A stretch of DNA of 64,000 nt, taken from positions 1 to 64,000 of the IMG/VR virus record IMGVR_UViG_3300028027_000060; one strand, given 5' to 3'. This stretch comes from a virus. The notes beneath the pieces were generated by a model. That model saw nothing but the letters and a program-made list of their open reading frames with translations, was not told where the DNA came from and searched no databases. Shown here piece by piece: positions 6,568 through 13,605 of the stretch; the stretch's first letter is position 1, and each line of letters opens with the position of its first letter. The position numbers and the translations under genes are program-made.

Positions 6568-6800
6568 GAATCCAAATTGAAACGGGTGTACCCGTACCAA
6601 CAACAACAACACGAAAGTCAAAGTACCCGTTCCGCGACATGGAGGTAGGAAACTCCTTCTTTGTCAACGAGAAGCTAGACGTCAAGCGTATGCAACAGAA
6701 GCTAGCGGCTGCGGCCTCCATGTTCTGTAGAAAGAATCCAGACCACAAGTTCAAGACGCAGGCGTTCCCCGCAGGCGTCCGCTTATGGAGGGTTGCATGA
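6564..6800 (+). CDS. Small conserved phage protein (78 aa)
   Basis: 78 residues containing YPFRDMEVGNSFFV near residue 22 and ending in PAGVRLWRVA. This pattern (M-vGdSFfv, a helix rich in Ala, then GvRvWRv) recurs in many phages of different hosts as a small protein of unknown function. Overlaps the genes on both sides by an ATGA, so expression is coupled. Confidence 0.75.
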   Translation: MRIQIETGVPVPTTTTRKSKYPFRDMEVGNSFFVNEKLDVKRMQQKLAAAASMFCRKNPDHKFKTQAFPAGVRLWRVA

Positions 6801-7228
6801 AGCACAACGCAGTGATCACACCACAGGGGGCGTTACGAATCTACGACCGCCCCCTCTTCGAAGAGCAAGTCAGAGCCATGTCCCGTGATAAGGACTTGGC
6901 TGTGACCATCGAAGTCAAACTGAAGAAACGCTTCCGCTCTGATGTGCAGAACGCTTACTATTGGGGAGTTGTTATTGCGATGATAGTGGAAAGGCTACGG
7001 GAGCTTGGGCATGACATCGACCGCGACCTTGCCCATGAGTTCCTCAAAGGCCGTTTCCTTTATTCTGAGTTGACCGACCCGAACTCCGGAGAGGTGATGA
7101 AGATTCCACGCAAAACGTCGGAACTTGCAACGGAGGAATTTATTGAGTACATGGAACACGTCAAGCAGTTTGCTGCTGAGACGCTCGACATTTACATTCC
7201 CGACCCGAACGAACAACTTGAGATATGA
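6797..7228 (+). CDS. NinB-like recombination protein
   Basis: 143 residues from the ATG at 6797, which forms an ATGA overlap with the gene before; an ATG at 6785 is less likely. The core RSDVQNAYYWGVVIAMI, the conserved HEFLKGRF, the KTSEL...EEFIEYMEHV segment and the C-terminal IPDPNEQ match the NinB/YbcN family, single-strand-DNA-binding recombination mediators in lambda-like phages. Here it would work with the nuclease at 5339 and the NinG-like protein at 9616. The family call is by pattern only. Confidence 0.7.
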   Translation: MKHNAVITPQGALRIYDRPLFEEQVRAMSRDKDLAVTIEVKLKKRFRSDVQNAYYWGVVIAMIVERLRELGHDIDRDLAHEFLKGRFLYSELTDPNSGEVMKIPRKTSELATEEFIEYMEHVKQFAAETLDIYIPDPNEQLEI

Positions 7229-7461
7229 GGTACGAGATAGACAAGCAGATGCGCATCAGTTTTTGGCAGCAGGTAGCCGAATTTTACGCTGAAGACAAGG
7301 GTTGGGATGTTAGGTTCATCACGCCATATCAGATACGTTTAACGGGCGCTAATGCAAGGGTTGATTTGTACCCTGTGGGACAAAAGGTAAACCTAGTAGG
7401 GACTCTTGAATACACGGTGATTGAAGATATCGAGGCTTTTATCAATAACCTCTCTCTTTAG
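7225..7461 (+). CDS. Small alpha/beta protein, unknown function (78 aa)
   Basis: Last gene of the left early run, coupled to the previous one by an ATGA overlap. It has an N-terminal helix (ISFWQQVAEFYAEDKGW) followed by beta strands (VDLYPVGQKVNLVGTLEY). No family recognised. No terminator directly follows; the nearest is at 7817. Confidence 0.7.
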   Translation: MRYEIDKQMRISFWQQVAEFYAEDKGWDVRFITPYQIRLTGANARVDLYPVGQKVNLVGTLEYTVIEDIEAFINNLSL

Positions 7462-7816
7462 GGCACACCCCCCTTCTTACCGCCTGAAATAACCCTTGCT
7501 CAGAGTTAGATCAAAGACGATTTTCCCCAACTTCAAGCAAGGTGGGTACGAGCCAATTCAACTTATCCGCTTACCGCAACGGAATCCAAAGCCATTTGGG
7601 TTTACTTTCAGTATGGTGTTAGTTGTCGGGGGTGGGGACAGAGCTAAATTGTCCATCGTTAGATGGTGGCTTGGATTGATCTCCCCTGCTTGGTCAAGTC
7701 CTGTAAAGGCAAGTTTCAAGTGGGGCTTGTGTTGGATGACAATGAATCTTTCATTCTCCGACAGAGACTGCTTGGGCGGAACGGGTGAAACACTTTTAAG
7801 ACCGTGGTACATAAAT
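7462..7816 (+). other. Gene-poor gap with several hairpins
   Basis: No frame here convinces me. Stable short hairpins follow one another: CCAAA-GCCA-TTTGG near 7586, GGACA/TGTCC near 7635, CCATC-GTTA-GATGG near 7652, GGATTGA/TCAA-g-TCC near 7673 and AATGAA-TCT-TTCATT near 7741. The stretch ends at a strong terminator, so it could be a long 3' untranslated region or a second structured RNA. A minus-strand frame of 84 codons (7558-7812) begins right after the terminator U-tract, but its composition is Pro/Ser/Thr-rich and lacks any motif. Confidence 0.35.
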
Positions 7817-7854
7817 AAAAAAAGCCCTCGTTGGAGAGACCGAGGGCAATTTTT
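7817..7854. terminator. Bidirectional intrinsic terminator
   Basis: Stem GCCCTCG/CGAGGGC (7824-7830 with 7841-7847) with a 10-base loop. It is followed by AATTTTT on the plus strand and by seven T on the minus strand. It separates the left early genes from the unit starting at 7960. Confidence 0.8.
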
Positions 7855-7959
7855 ATAAGAAGTATTTTCTTACTCCCCATATTGCGCCGCTCTCCAACAC
7901 CGCAATACGAGGATGAGACAAATGTATGGCGACCGCAACACGGAAGTCAAAAAAAATAA

Positions 7960-7990
7960 TTGCATTAACAACACACACAAGTTATCTTTG
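7960..7990 (+). promoter_or_regulatory. Bacteroidota-type promoter, TTG-20-TATCTTTG
   Basis: TTG at 7960-7962, 20 bases, TATCTTTG at 7983-7990. The ATG at 7995 lies 4 bases beyond the box, at or next to the expected transcription start, so the mRNA should be leaderless. It drives the 7995-10928 genes. Confidence 0.75.
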
Positions 7991-7994
7991 TAAA

Positions 7995-8372
7995 ATGAAA
8001 CAACAAATCGAACAACTAAAGCAGTGGAACAACGCCACGGGCATTGCAACACCGAACAAGATTAGCGCACTAAACGATGAGCGCATGACCCTTAGATTCG
8101 CCCTGATGGAGGAGGAGAACCTTGAGTACATGAGGGCGAGGAGCTACACGGACATAGCCGACGCGCTGGGCGATATGCTCTACGTCCTTGTGGGGACGAT
8201 TGTGGAGCATGGCCTTTCGGACAAGATAGAGGCCGTCTTCGACGAGATACACCGAAGCAACATGACCAAGGTCGTGGACGGCAAGGTGAAGAGACGAGAA
8301 GATGGGAAGATACTCAAGCCCGAAGGATATGAGAAGCCAAACCTTAAACCAATACTGGAGGACTCGATATGA
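7995..8372 (+). CDS. MazG-like nucleoside triphosphate pyrophosphohydrolase
   Basis: 125 residues. LMEEENLEYMRA and DIADALGDMLYVLVGTI give the two acidic helices (E..E and D..D) that hold magnesium in the all-alpha MazG/PRA-PH family; the C-terminal EIHRSNMTKV and KILKPEGYEKP are typical of the phage branch. Such enzymes hydrolyse (d)NTPs or alarmones to monophosphates and may damp the host starvation response or clean the nucleotide pool. I choose 7995 because the promoter at 7960 would exclude the in-frame ATG at 7926 from the transcript. Confidence 0.85.
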   Translation: MKQQIEQLKQWNNATGIATPNKISALNDERMTLRFALMEEENLEYMRARSYTDIADALGDMLYVLVGTIVEHGLSDKIEAVFDEIHRSNMTKVVDGKVKRREDGKILKPEGYEKPNLKPILEDSI

Positions 8373-8599
8373 AAAAACAAACAGCAGTAGAATTTTTAGG
8401 ACACGAATTAAATGTCAAACTATTTTATGACATCAGTCCTGAATTATGGGAGCAAGTCAATGAGATTTTCAAGCAAGCCAAAGCAATGGAGAAGGAGCAG
8501 ATGATTGTTTTTTATTGGGGAGGATATGATAATGGGTATATAGATAATGGTAAGTTAGGAGAAGAATACTACAACGAAACATACGGAGGTGACAAATGA
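8369..8599 (+). CDS. Small QTAVE-type phage protein (76 aa)
   Basis: Coupled to the MazG-like gene by an ATGA overlap. Start QTAVEFLGHEL, centre IFKQAKAMEKEQMI and end GEEYYNETYGG match a small protein family frequent in flavobacterial phages, of unknown function. The protein at 9048 is a paralogue with the same three blocks. Confidence 0.75.
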   Translation: MKKQTAVEFLGHELNVKLFYDISPELWEQVNEIFKQAKAMEKEQMIVFYWGGYDNGYIDNGKLGEEYYNETYGGDK

Positions 8600-8823
8600 C
8601 AATAGCACAGCGGTTAAACATCAAAGATTTTCCCTTTGTTGTCAGAGACAGCGGGGACAGAATTATTTATTACGAAAACAGCGACCATTTTTGGGAGATA
8701 AACGAATACGAACAAAGTGGAAAGCAGATCTATTACGAAAACAGCGAGGGGTTAATTGAAGACTACCGCCCCAAGCCCGAAGCCAATATACTAGGCCACT
8801 GGCATAAAGGAGTTGACAAATGA
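8596..8823 (+). CDS. Small tyrosine-rich protein, unknown function (75 aa)
   Basis: ATGA overlaps on both sides. It carries a short internal repeat: IIYYENSDHFWEINEYE and QIYYENSEGLIEDY share YYENS. Soluble and acidic; no family recognised. Confidence 0.65.
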   Translation: MTIAQRLNIKDFPFVVRDSGDRIIYYENSDHFWEINEYEQSGKQIYYENSEGLIEDYRPKPEANILGHWHKGVDK

Positions 8824-9041
8824 AAAAGAAAGTAGACTTTTACCAAGTTCCCAAGAACGAATGGCAGATGCCAATCGAGAAGGGATACAAGATGGCCTGT
8901 TGCGACTGCGGACTTGTCCACGTCATGGACTTCAAGGTGATTGACCCAGACACCAACAAGGTAATCAAGAACGCACGGACGATCCTCAGAGCAAGAAGGC
9001 ATGAGACGTTGACCAAGCAGCTCAGAAAAAACAAATACTGA
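8820..9041 (+). CDS. Small basic protein with a CCDCG motif
   Basis: 73 residues; the motif CCDCGLVHVMDF at about residue 27 is a cysteine knuckle followed by a His, and the C terminus is very basic (RARRHETLTKQLRKNKY). Small zinc-binding, nucleic-acid-binding role suspected from charge and cysteines only. Coupled by ATGA to the gene before. Confidence 0.7.
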   Translation: MKKKVDFYQVPKNEWQMPIEKGYKMACCDCGLVHVMDFKVIDPDTNKVIKNARTILRARRHETLTKQLRKNKY

Positions 9042-9047
9042 AAGAAT

Positions 9048-9320
9048 ATGAATGAACAAACAGCAATAGAATGGCTAGTGGAGCAGGTCAACAGCGACTG
9101 CCTAAACTCCGCGTTTATCAGACCAGAACTGATTAGGAAGGCCAAGGCAATGGAACGCGAGCAAATTGAAGCCGCGTTCAATTCAGGGACTAACTTTGAC
9201 GCATACAGGCTAGACTGCCCCGCAGGGTATGCCTATTACGAGACGATGTACGAGAAGCGTAAGGTCATGATGGGTGACCTGAAGGACTTCTTTAACTTCA
9301 GCAAATACAAAAAAAAATAA
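9048..9320 (+). CDS. Small QTAIE-type phage protein, paralogue (90 aa)
   Basis: Shares QTAIEWLVEQ, IRKAKAMEREQIEAAF and YAYYETMYEK with the protein at 8369, so the pair arose by duplication or separate acquisition within one operon. It has an extra basic C-terminal tail (SKYKKK). Function unknown. Confidence 0.75.
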   Translation: MNEQTAIEWLVEQVNSDCLNSAFIRPELIRKAKAMEREQIEAAFNSGTNFDAYRLDCPAGYAYYETMYEKRKVMMGDLKDFFNFSKYKKK

Positions 9321-9328
9321 CTTAAACT

Positions 9329-9607
9329 ATGATCAAGATTTCAGACAAGCCGACCAAGCAGGTCGAACACTTCGCAGGGACAATCACGATGTGCTTCCCT
9401 GGTGTTAAGAATAAGGAATGGACGTTTACGGTCTTGCGTACAACGAACGGAGTCACTACCTTTGACGTAGAAATCAACGACAAACAATTCGGTGAACACT
9501 TTGAAGAGTACAAGGACTCGATCCCTTTCTGTATCGAAACGCTCAAGGAGACCGTCAAGGCGAACTTGGCTAAGGAACAGGCAGAGTGGAAACCCGCAGG
9601 AAAATAA
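9329..9607 (+). CDS. Small beta-rich protein, unknown function (92 aa)
   Basis: A 92-residue protein with strands EWTFTVLRTTNGVTTFDVEI and a helical C terminus. No family recognised. It sits 8 bases before the NinG-like gene. Confidence 0.7.
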   Translation: MIKISDKPTKQVEHFAGTITMCFPGVKNKEWTFTVLRTTNGVTTFDVEINDKQFGEHFEEYKDSIPFCIETLKETVKANLAKEQAEWKPAGK

Positions 9608-9615
9608 CACAGCCC

Positions 9616-10155
9616 ATGAAGGAGAGGAGTAAGAAGTGCAGAATCTGTAGACAGGAGTTCATTCCTAAGTACAGCACCATGCAAGCAACGTGTGAGAACA
9701 TCGAGTGCATGATCGCATACTCCTCCAAGCAGAAGGACAAGAAGGTTAGGCGAGAACTCAAGGAGGTCAAGGAGCGCAACAAGTCCGTGTCCCAATGGCG
9801 GAAAGAACTACAGCAGGTGTTCAACCAATTCATTAGGCTCAGAGACCAAGGCAAGGGGTGCATCAGCTGCGGCAAACAACTACAGGGCAAGTATGACGCA
9901 GGTCATTTTTATTCCGTGGGATCGTACCCTAACCTCCGGTTCCACGAGTCGAATGTTTTCGGACAGTGTGTGGGCTGTAACCAGCACAAGCATGGCAACC
10001 TCCTTGAGTACGCCATAGGCATTGAGAGGCGCATAGGCAAGACCAAGCTAGAGGAATTGAAGTCGTTACGCAACGACCGCCTTAGCCTACCGCTCGACAA
10101 GATAAAGGAATTGATATACTACTACAAAGACAAGGTAAAAGAACTAAAAAAATGA
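9616..10155 (+). CDS. ninG: NinG/Rap-like recombination endonuclease
   Basis: 179 residues from the ATG at 9616 (an in-frame GTG at 9586 overlaps the previous gene). The N terminus has CRIC (8, 11) and CENIEC (26, 31), a zinc knuckle; the centre has CISCG, then AGHFYSVG, then QCVGCN and HKHGN, the paired-cysteine HNH-like core of lambda NinG (Rap). Rap cuts branched DNA such as Holliday junctions and stimulates recombination. With the PD-(D/E)XK nuclease and the NinB-like protein it completes a recombination set. Its end overlaps a tiny frame by ATGA. Confidence 0.85.
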   Translation: MKERSKKCRICRQEFIPKYSTMQATCENIECMIAYSSKQKDKKVRRELKEVKERNKSVSQWRKELQQVFNQFIRLRDQGKGCISCGKQLQGKYDAGHFYSVGSYPNLRFHESNVFGQCVGCNQHKHGNLLEYAIGIERRIGKTKLEELKSLRNDRLSLPLDKIKELIYYYKDKVKELKK

Positions 10156-10202
10156 TCGAATCACCAACCTGGGAAGACCTGGGTTACGCTAACTTTGAAT
10201 AA
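10152..10202 (+). CDS. Possible 16-residue coupled micro-ORF
   Basis: ATG at 10152 overlaps the stop of the NinG-like gene (ATGA), and its stop TAA shares a base with the ATG at 10202 (TAATG). The product would be MIESPTWEDLGYANFE. Tight coupling at both ends suggests it is translated, either for its peptide or to carry ribosomes to the spanin-like gene. It could be chance. Confidence 0.35.
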   Translation: MIESPTWEDLGYANFE

Positions 10203-10600
10203 TGGACAAGACCAAAAACATTTACACCCTGATCGTACTCGCGCTCTCCGTGGTAATACTCTGCGGCATATTCTTCATGGTCTTCCACATGGGAAGCATC
10301 GAGAAGAGTTCAGAGAACGAGTCCGTAGCCATCGAAAGGCTACACCAACTTAACGAGAAGTACCAGTCTCAGATGGACTCCAACCTCGTGATCATAAGCG
10401 CCACCAAGGAAGCCCTTGACTCGTTTATCGTACAAGACCAGCAGCAGTTCGTCATGGAGCAGGAACGCATCGACAAGGCACAAAAAATTGTTTCACGAAT
10501 ACCAAAAATGTCAAATGACTCACTTAAAACACTTTACGTTAACTCTTGGAATTATCTTCTTAACGAGTATCGTACAGGGCGTCTACGCCCAGCCAACTAG
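10202..10600 (+). CDS. Inner-membrane spanin-like protein
   Basis: 132 residues: one N-terminal membrane segment (about residues 7-29, TLIVLALSVVILCGIFFMVF), then a long coiled-coil-like periplasmic part rich in Glu, Gln and Lys. This is the topology of i-spanins (Rz-like), which help disrupt the outer membrane after the endolysin acts. The 3' 86 bases overlap the next gene in another frame, as in Rz/Rz1 pairs. No sequence homology is claimed. Confidence 0.55.
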   Translation: MDKTKNIYTLIVLALSVVILCGIFFMVFHMGSIEKSSENESVAIERLHQLNEKYQSQMDSNLVIISATKEALDSFIVQDQQQFVMEQERIDKAQKIVSRIPKMSNDSLKTLYVNSWNYLLNEYRTGRLRPAN

Positions 10601-10928
10601 CCCACAGCTTCCACGAGAGGCACAGGAGGTAATATCCTCAGCGGCCGAGACCATCCGTCAGGACAAGATAACCATCGAGTCCCGGTCAGTCCGCATACAG
10701 CAGATGCGTGAGCAGCTGACCACCGCACAGCAGGCGTTAGACCTCGCCATAAAGAACGGAGAACTGTGCGAGGAGGTACGCAAGAACCAACAGGCAGAGA
10801 TTAAGTTCCTTGAGATGTCTTACAACGACATGAAGCACGAGATGAAGAAGGAACGCCGTAGAAAAATATTTTGGAAATGTACATCGGTAGCCTTGGTAGG
10901 CCTATCGTTGTATTCATTGTTGTTATAG
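10515..10928 (+). CDS. Second spanin-like protein (signal peptide, coiled coil, C-terminal TM)
   Basis: 137 residues from the ATG at 10515. A signal peptide (about 1-25, LTLGIIFLTSIVQGVYAQ) precedes a helical Gln/Glu-rich region (RIQQMREQLTTAQQALDLAI) and a C-terminal membrane segment (about 119-136). It has no lipobox, so it is not a classical o-spanin; its two-ended anchoring could resemble a unimolecular spanin. In-frame sequence before 10515 lies inside the previous gene and reads as low-complexity serine, so it is rejected as coding. Confidence 0.5.
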   Translation: MTHLKHFTLTLGIIFLTSIVQGVYAQPTSPQLPREAQEVISSAAETIRQDKITIESRSVRIQQMREQLTTAQQALDLAIKNGELCEEVRKNQQAEIKFLEMSYNDMKHEMKKERRRKIFWKCTSVALVGLSLYSLLL

Positions 10929-10943
10929 TTGTTATAGTTGTTT

Positions 10944-10980
10944 AAGGGGGGTGGCCTAGCGTGGCTGCCCCTTTTTTTTG
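10944..10980 (+). terminator. Intrinsic terminator after the spanin-like genes
   Basis: AAGGGG pairs with CCCCTT around an 18-base, partly structured loop, followed by a run of T. It is preceded by a short tandem repeat of TTGTTATAG units (about 10918-10940). It isolates the gene at 11013 from the upstream operon. Confidence 0.7.
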
Positions 10981-11012
10981 TAAATTAGCATCGCGAATTA
11001 ATAAATAATCAA

Positions 11013-12080
11013 ATGTCAAACATTCAGAAAGCACTAGAGGTGTTAGACCTCCCACAGGAATTTGCACAATATGATGGGCAAATCCAGACCCGTACCCAAC
11101 GCCAGGCGTGGATCTACGAGGTAACAGACATCACATCATCACCAACCCGCGTGTACTACACGATGGAGATTGCTCCAGACAAGAACGAACTCTTTGGTAT
11201 GTACCCGCTCAACTACCTTGCAAACGTCATCCATCAGATGGGATTCGTGTACGAGGGACAGGACGATAACGGCGTGGCAATTATGACCAAGCCAGCCGCA
11301 TTCGTAAAACATGAGGCTCCAAGCGGACTTGCAGGGCAGACCGTCTACTACGTGTGGACTCAAGTCAAGGCAAGCGAAGAAGGCATAGACTTTATTGCCG
11401 AGCCATATGAAACGACTTGGAAGGGCGTGGCCGACGACATGAAAGACCCGATGATCCGTATTGGATACAAGGCACGTCTGGTGAAGAAAGGATCAGACGG
11501 AAAGCCGATGGTGGCGTGGACGTCTAAGTACGCAATTAATCCAAAGCGCCGCATCCGTCGTGCTGAGTTCATGCAGATGATTAATATGTCTATGGAGGAC
11601 TTTATGTACCAGACCCGATGGACTTGGAACCGTGTCGCTACAGACCCTGCAACCCACATCAACAACATCGCAATGGACGTGGAGCCATTGGAGGGCGGCA
11701 AGTTGAAGAGCGTGTTCTACATCAACGGACAGGACGCACAGACCTTCGACTACAAGAAGCTCATCACATCGTTCAACAAGACCTACAGCGGATACATCTG
11801 GATGTGGCGCCTGTACAACGGCGTAGACCCAAAGATTGCGGACAACGCATACGGAAGCACGTTGAACATTGGCATCGACCCTATGGCCGACTCCACCATC
11901 ACGCTTGTTTCTGGCAAGACCAACGGATGGGACGCCAAGACCAAGACTTTGACGTACAACCCAGACCTCACCACCGAGGCGCAGATCCTCGCATACATGG
12001 AGTTCCTTCCCGCAACAGGAAAGAACGAATGTGTCGGGCGGATGTACAGCCTCGAACAAGACCACGAGTTTATATGGTAA
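11013..12080 (+). CDS. Unknown 355-residue protein, single-gene unit
   Basis: A 355-residue soluble protein between two terminators, so probably its own transcription unit; a weak box TAAATTAGC lies 24 bases before the ATG. It has a strand-rich first half (WIYEVTDITSSPTRVYYTMEI) and a basic patch NPKRRIRRAEF near residue 180, and it is rich in Trp and Tyr. I recognise no domain. The basic patch and isolated position would suit a DNA-associated or abundant early protein, but that is a guess. Confidence 0.8.
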   Translation: MSNIQKALEVLDLPQEFAQYDGQIQTRTQRQAWIYEVTDITSSPTRVYYTMEIAPDKNELFGMYPLNYLANVIHQMGFVYEGQDDNGVAIMTKPAAFVKHEAPSGLAGQTVYYVWTQVKASEEGIDFIAEPYETTWKGVADDMKDPMIRIGYKARLVKKGSDGKPMVAWTSKYAINPKRRIRRAEFMQMINMSMEDFMYQTRWTWNRVATDPATHINNIAMDVEPLEGGKLKSVFYINGQDAQTFDYKKLITSFNKTYSGYIWMWRLYNGVDPKIADNAYGSTLNIGIDPMADSTITLVSGKTNGWDAKTKTLTYNPDLTTEAQILAYMEFLPATGKNECVGRMYSLEQDHEFIW

Positions 12081-12086
12081 CAAAAT

Positions 12087-12109
12087 GGGGGCAATCGCCC
12101 CCTTTTTTT
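12087..12109. terminator. Terminator between convergent operons
   Basis: A perfect GGGGGC/GCCCCC stem (12087-12092 with 12097-12102), loop AATC, then seven T on the plus strand. It lies between the plus-strand gene ending at 12080 and the minus-strand endolysin ending at 12108. On the minus strand only a weak T-rich tail follows. Confidence 0.85.
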
Positions 12110-12692
12110 ATCTAAACTTTTCTGACTTCTTCCACCTCGTGATGTGGGTGTTCTTAGATAGCGGACGGATCTTGATATAGACGCCATCCCGTGACCGTGA
12201 GTCGCGCATCCCCTGCTCGTTGGTGTTGCCCTCTATTACTCGAATAGAATGCTCTCCAATGCGATCTATGATGCCGGTGTGGCCGATGCCTTTGTATCTT
12301 GACTTCTTGAAATTTGAGTATGTGTATGTGGCAACAAGGACATCGCCATCACGAAAGCTCTGATAAAATCTCCCATCTGTATAGATCACGTCTTTTTTGT
12401 TGTACGCGCTAGGACTCCAGCCCGTAATGGTATTCTCGATCCCACACTCGTCAAGGATTGCACGAACGAAGAAGGCGCACCACGCGTAGCCGGGTCTCCA
12501 GCCCACGTTGTACATCATCTTCTGGAGTTCTTTGTCTCCGAATGCTTGGTTGTTACCTCCCTTCTCCCTTACACCTACAAAGGAAGCGGCAGTGGCGCGG
12601 ACGCAGTAGCCGTCATTATCAGCCACAGTATAAACAGGAATGCTAAGAGCAAACCAAAGTAGACACAGATGTATAATACGATTCTTTGCCAC
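12108..12692 (-). CDS. CHAP-type endolysin with signal peptide
   Basis: 194 residues, GTG start. A signal-like hydrophobic stretch (8-24) is followed by a CHAP/NlpC-like catalytic domain: Cys72 in YAWCAFFV, His138 in GIGHTGII and Glu154/Asn156 in VIEGNTN form the expected Cys-His-acid set. Such enzymes cleave peptidoglycan peptides or the amide bond. The signal sequence would export it without a holin-made hole, or tether it as a SAR endolysin. Its first 118 bases overlap the end of the membrane protein gene at 12575, so the two are coupled in a lysis cassette. Confidence 0.8.
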   Translation of the reverse strand: MAKNRIIHLCLLWFALSIPVYTVADNDGYCVRATAASFVGVREKGGNNQAFGDKELQKMMYNVGWRPGYAWCAFFVRAILDECGIENTITGWSPSAYNKKDVIYTDGRFYQSFRDGDVLVATYTYSNFKKSRYKGIGHTGIIDRIGEHSIRVIEGNTNEQGMRDSRSRDGVYIKIRPLSKNTHITRWKKSEKFR

Positions 12693-12967
12693 GGTGATGA
12701 GTTATATTCTAGTTCCTCCTTAGCATACTTCGAGTAGAAGTAGTTCTGTAAACCACGGAAGTTAAAGAACCCGCCAAGGAACACCACAAAGTTAGCGAAA
12801 ATCATGACAAGTGCGGCAAGAATTACCTGCTGAATGTACTCGATTGAGATCAGCCCGTCGCCAAAGTACTCGGCGCTGTATGACCCTGCGAGCAGGAATA
12901 GGAAGAACGCGACTGGGATAGACCACAAGCCGTCGAAGAGTTGGAGTTTGCGTAGTATCTTTTTCAT
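12575..12967 (-). CDS. Holin-like membrane protein
   Basis: 130 residues with three clear membrane segments (about 14-33, 46-68 and 96-118), a charged cytoplasmic N terminus (KKILRKLQLFDG) and location just upstream of the endolysin, with which it overlaps. Topology and context fit a holin; no family match is claimed. It starts 4 bases after a TATATTTG box, so the mRNA may be leaderless. Confidence 0.6.
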   Translation of the reverse strand: MKKILRKLQLFDGLWSIPVAFFLFLLAGSYSAEYFGDGLISIEYIQQVILAALVMIFANFVVFLGGFFNFRGLQNYFYSKYAKEELEYNSSPWQRIVLYICVYFGLLLAFLFILWLIMTATASAPLPLPL

Positions 12968-12971
12968 GTAA

Positions 12972-12979
12972 CAAATATA
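12972..12979 (-). promoter_or_regulatory. Promoter -7 box TATATTTG before the lysis genes
   Basis: On the minus strand TATATTTG is followed after 4 bases by the holin ATG. No TTG is found 19-20 bases upstream, so this is a partial match. It would let lysis genes be expressed separately from the fibre operon. Confidence 0.45.
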
Positions 12980-12981
12980 AA

Positions 12982-13602
12982 CTATCCGAACGATATGCCG
13001 CTAACTGTTGGAGGCTGAGTTGCCATAACGTACCAGTTGTTACAGTTACTTACCGTGCCTTTGTAAGTCCACGCGGTTAGCCCTGCCGCCCCATTGATGT
13101 CCGTCACGTCGAGGTAGTCAATGTCCTGGTCGGTAACCCCGTTATTGAGCAGCGTGAATGTGCGCTGCGTCCCTGGGACCGAGGACCGCATGATTATAGA
13201 TCCGGAAGGAGTTCCCTGAGAGGTCAACCCCTTGGACAAGACCCAAGTGTCGGCTATTTGAATTGTTGTGCTAACGGTTATAAACCTGAGATTGACACCA
13301 AGCGTATGCCCTGCGGCGGTAAGCGTGGCGTTTGCGGACACGTCTAGGTTTCCCGTTCCTGTTGTGGTCATGCCACTTGACATGGTTATATTTCCAGCAA
13401 CTATGAGGTTGGCATTTATCGTCAAGGTGTTGACATATCCCGTGCAGGTTAGGCTGAGTAATGCATTTGTATTAGCACCCACCGTACACGCAGCAGAAGC
13501 GGCGTTGAATACGACATCATCCCCAGCAGCAGGCACACCTGCTGGAGTCCAGCTACCTGCTGTAGCCCATGTGCCAGTTCCTGTCCAAGTCTTAGTTGCC
13601 AT
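12982..13602 (-). CDS. Beta-rich tail fibre/appendage protein, short paralogue
   Basis: 206 residues of Thr/Gly/Asn-rich beta repeats, a typical receptor-binding or fibre composition. The start (WTGTGTWATAGSW, DDVVFNAASAACTV, LTCTGYVNTLTI) is a relative of the 591-residue protein encoded just upstream, indicating tandem duplication. Four bases separate the two genes. Confidence 0.75.
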   Translation of the reverse strand: MATKTWTGTGTWATAGSWTPAGVPAAGDDVVFNAASAACTVGANTNALLSLTCTGYVNTLTINANLIVAGNITMSSGMTTTGTGNLDVSANATLTAAGHTLGVNLRFITVSTTIQIADTWVLSKGLTSQGTPSGSIIMRSSVPGTQRTFTLLNNGVTDQDIDYLDVTDINGAAGLTAWTYKGTVSNCNNWYVMATQPPTVSGISFG

Positions 13603-13605
13603 GCC

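Noticed and set aside
7558-7812. 84-codon minus-strand frame after the terminator
   Set aside because: Pro/Ser/Thr-rich with no motif, isolated on the wrong strand, and overlaps several hairpins; not excluded, but not supported.
7496-7858. 120-codon plus-strand frame
   Set aside because: It runs through the terminator stem and its U-tract and has an atypical Trp/Arg-rich composition.
11493-12115. Long minus- and plus-strand frames overlapping the 355-residue gene
   Set aside because: Shadows of the plus-strand gene; no leader, motif or spacing supports them.
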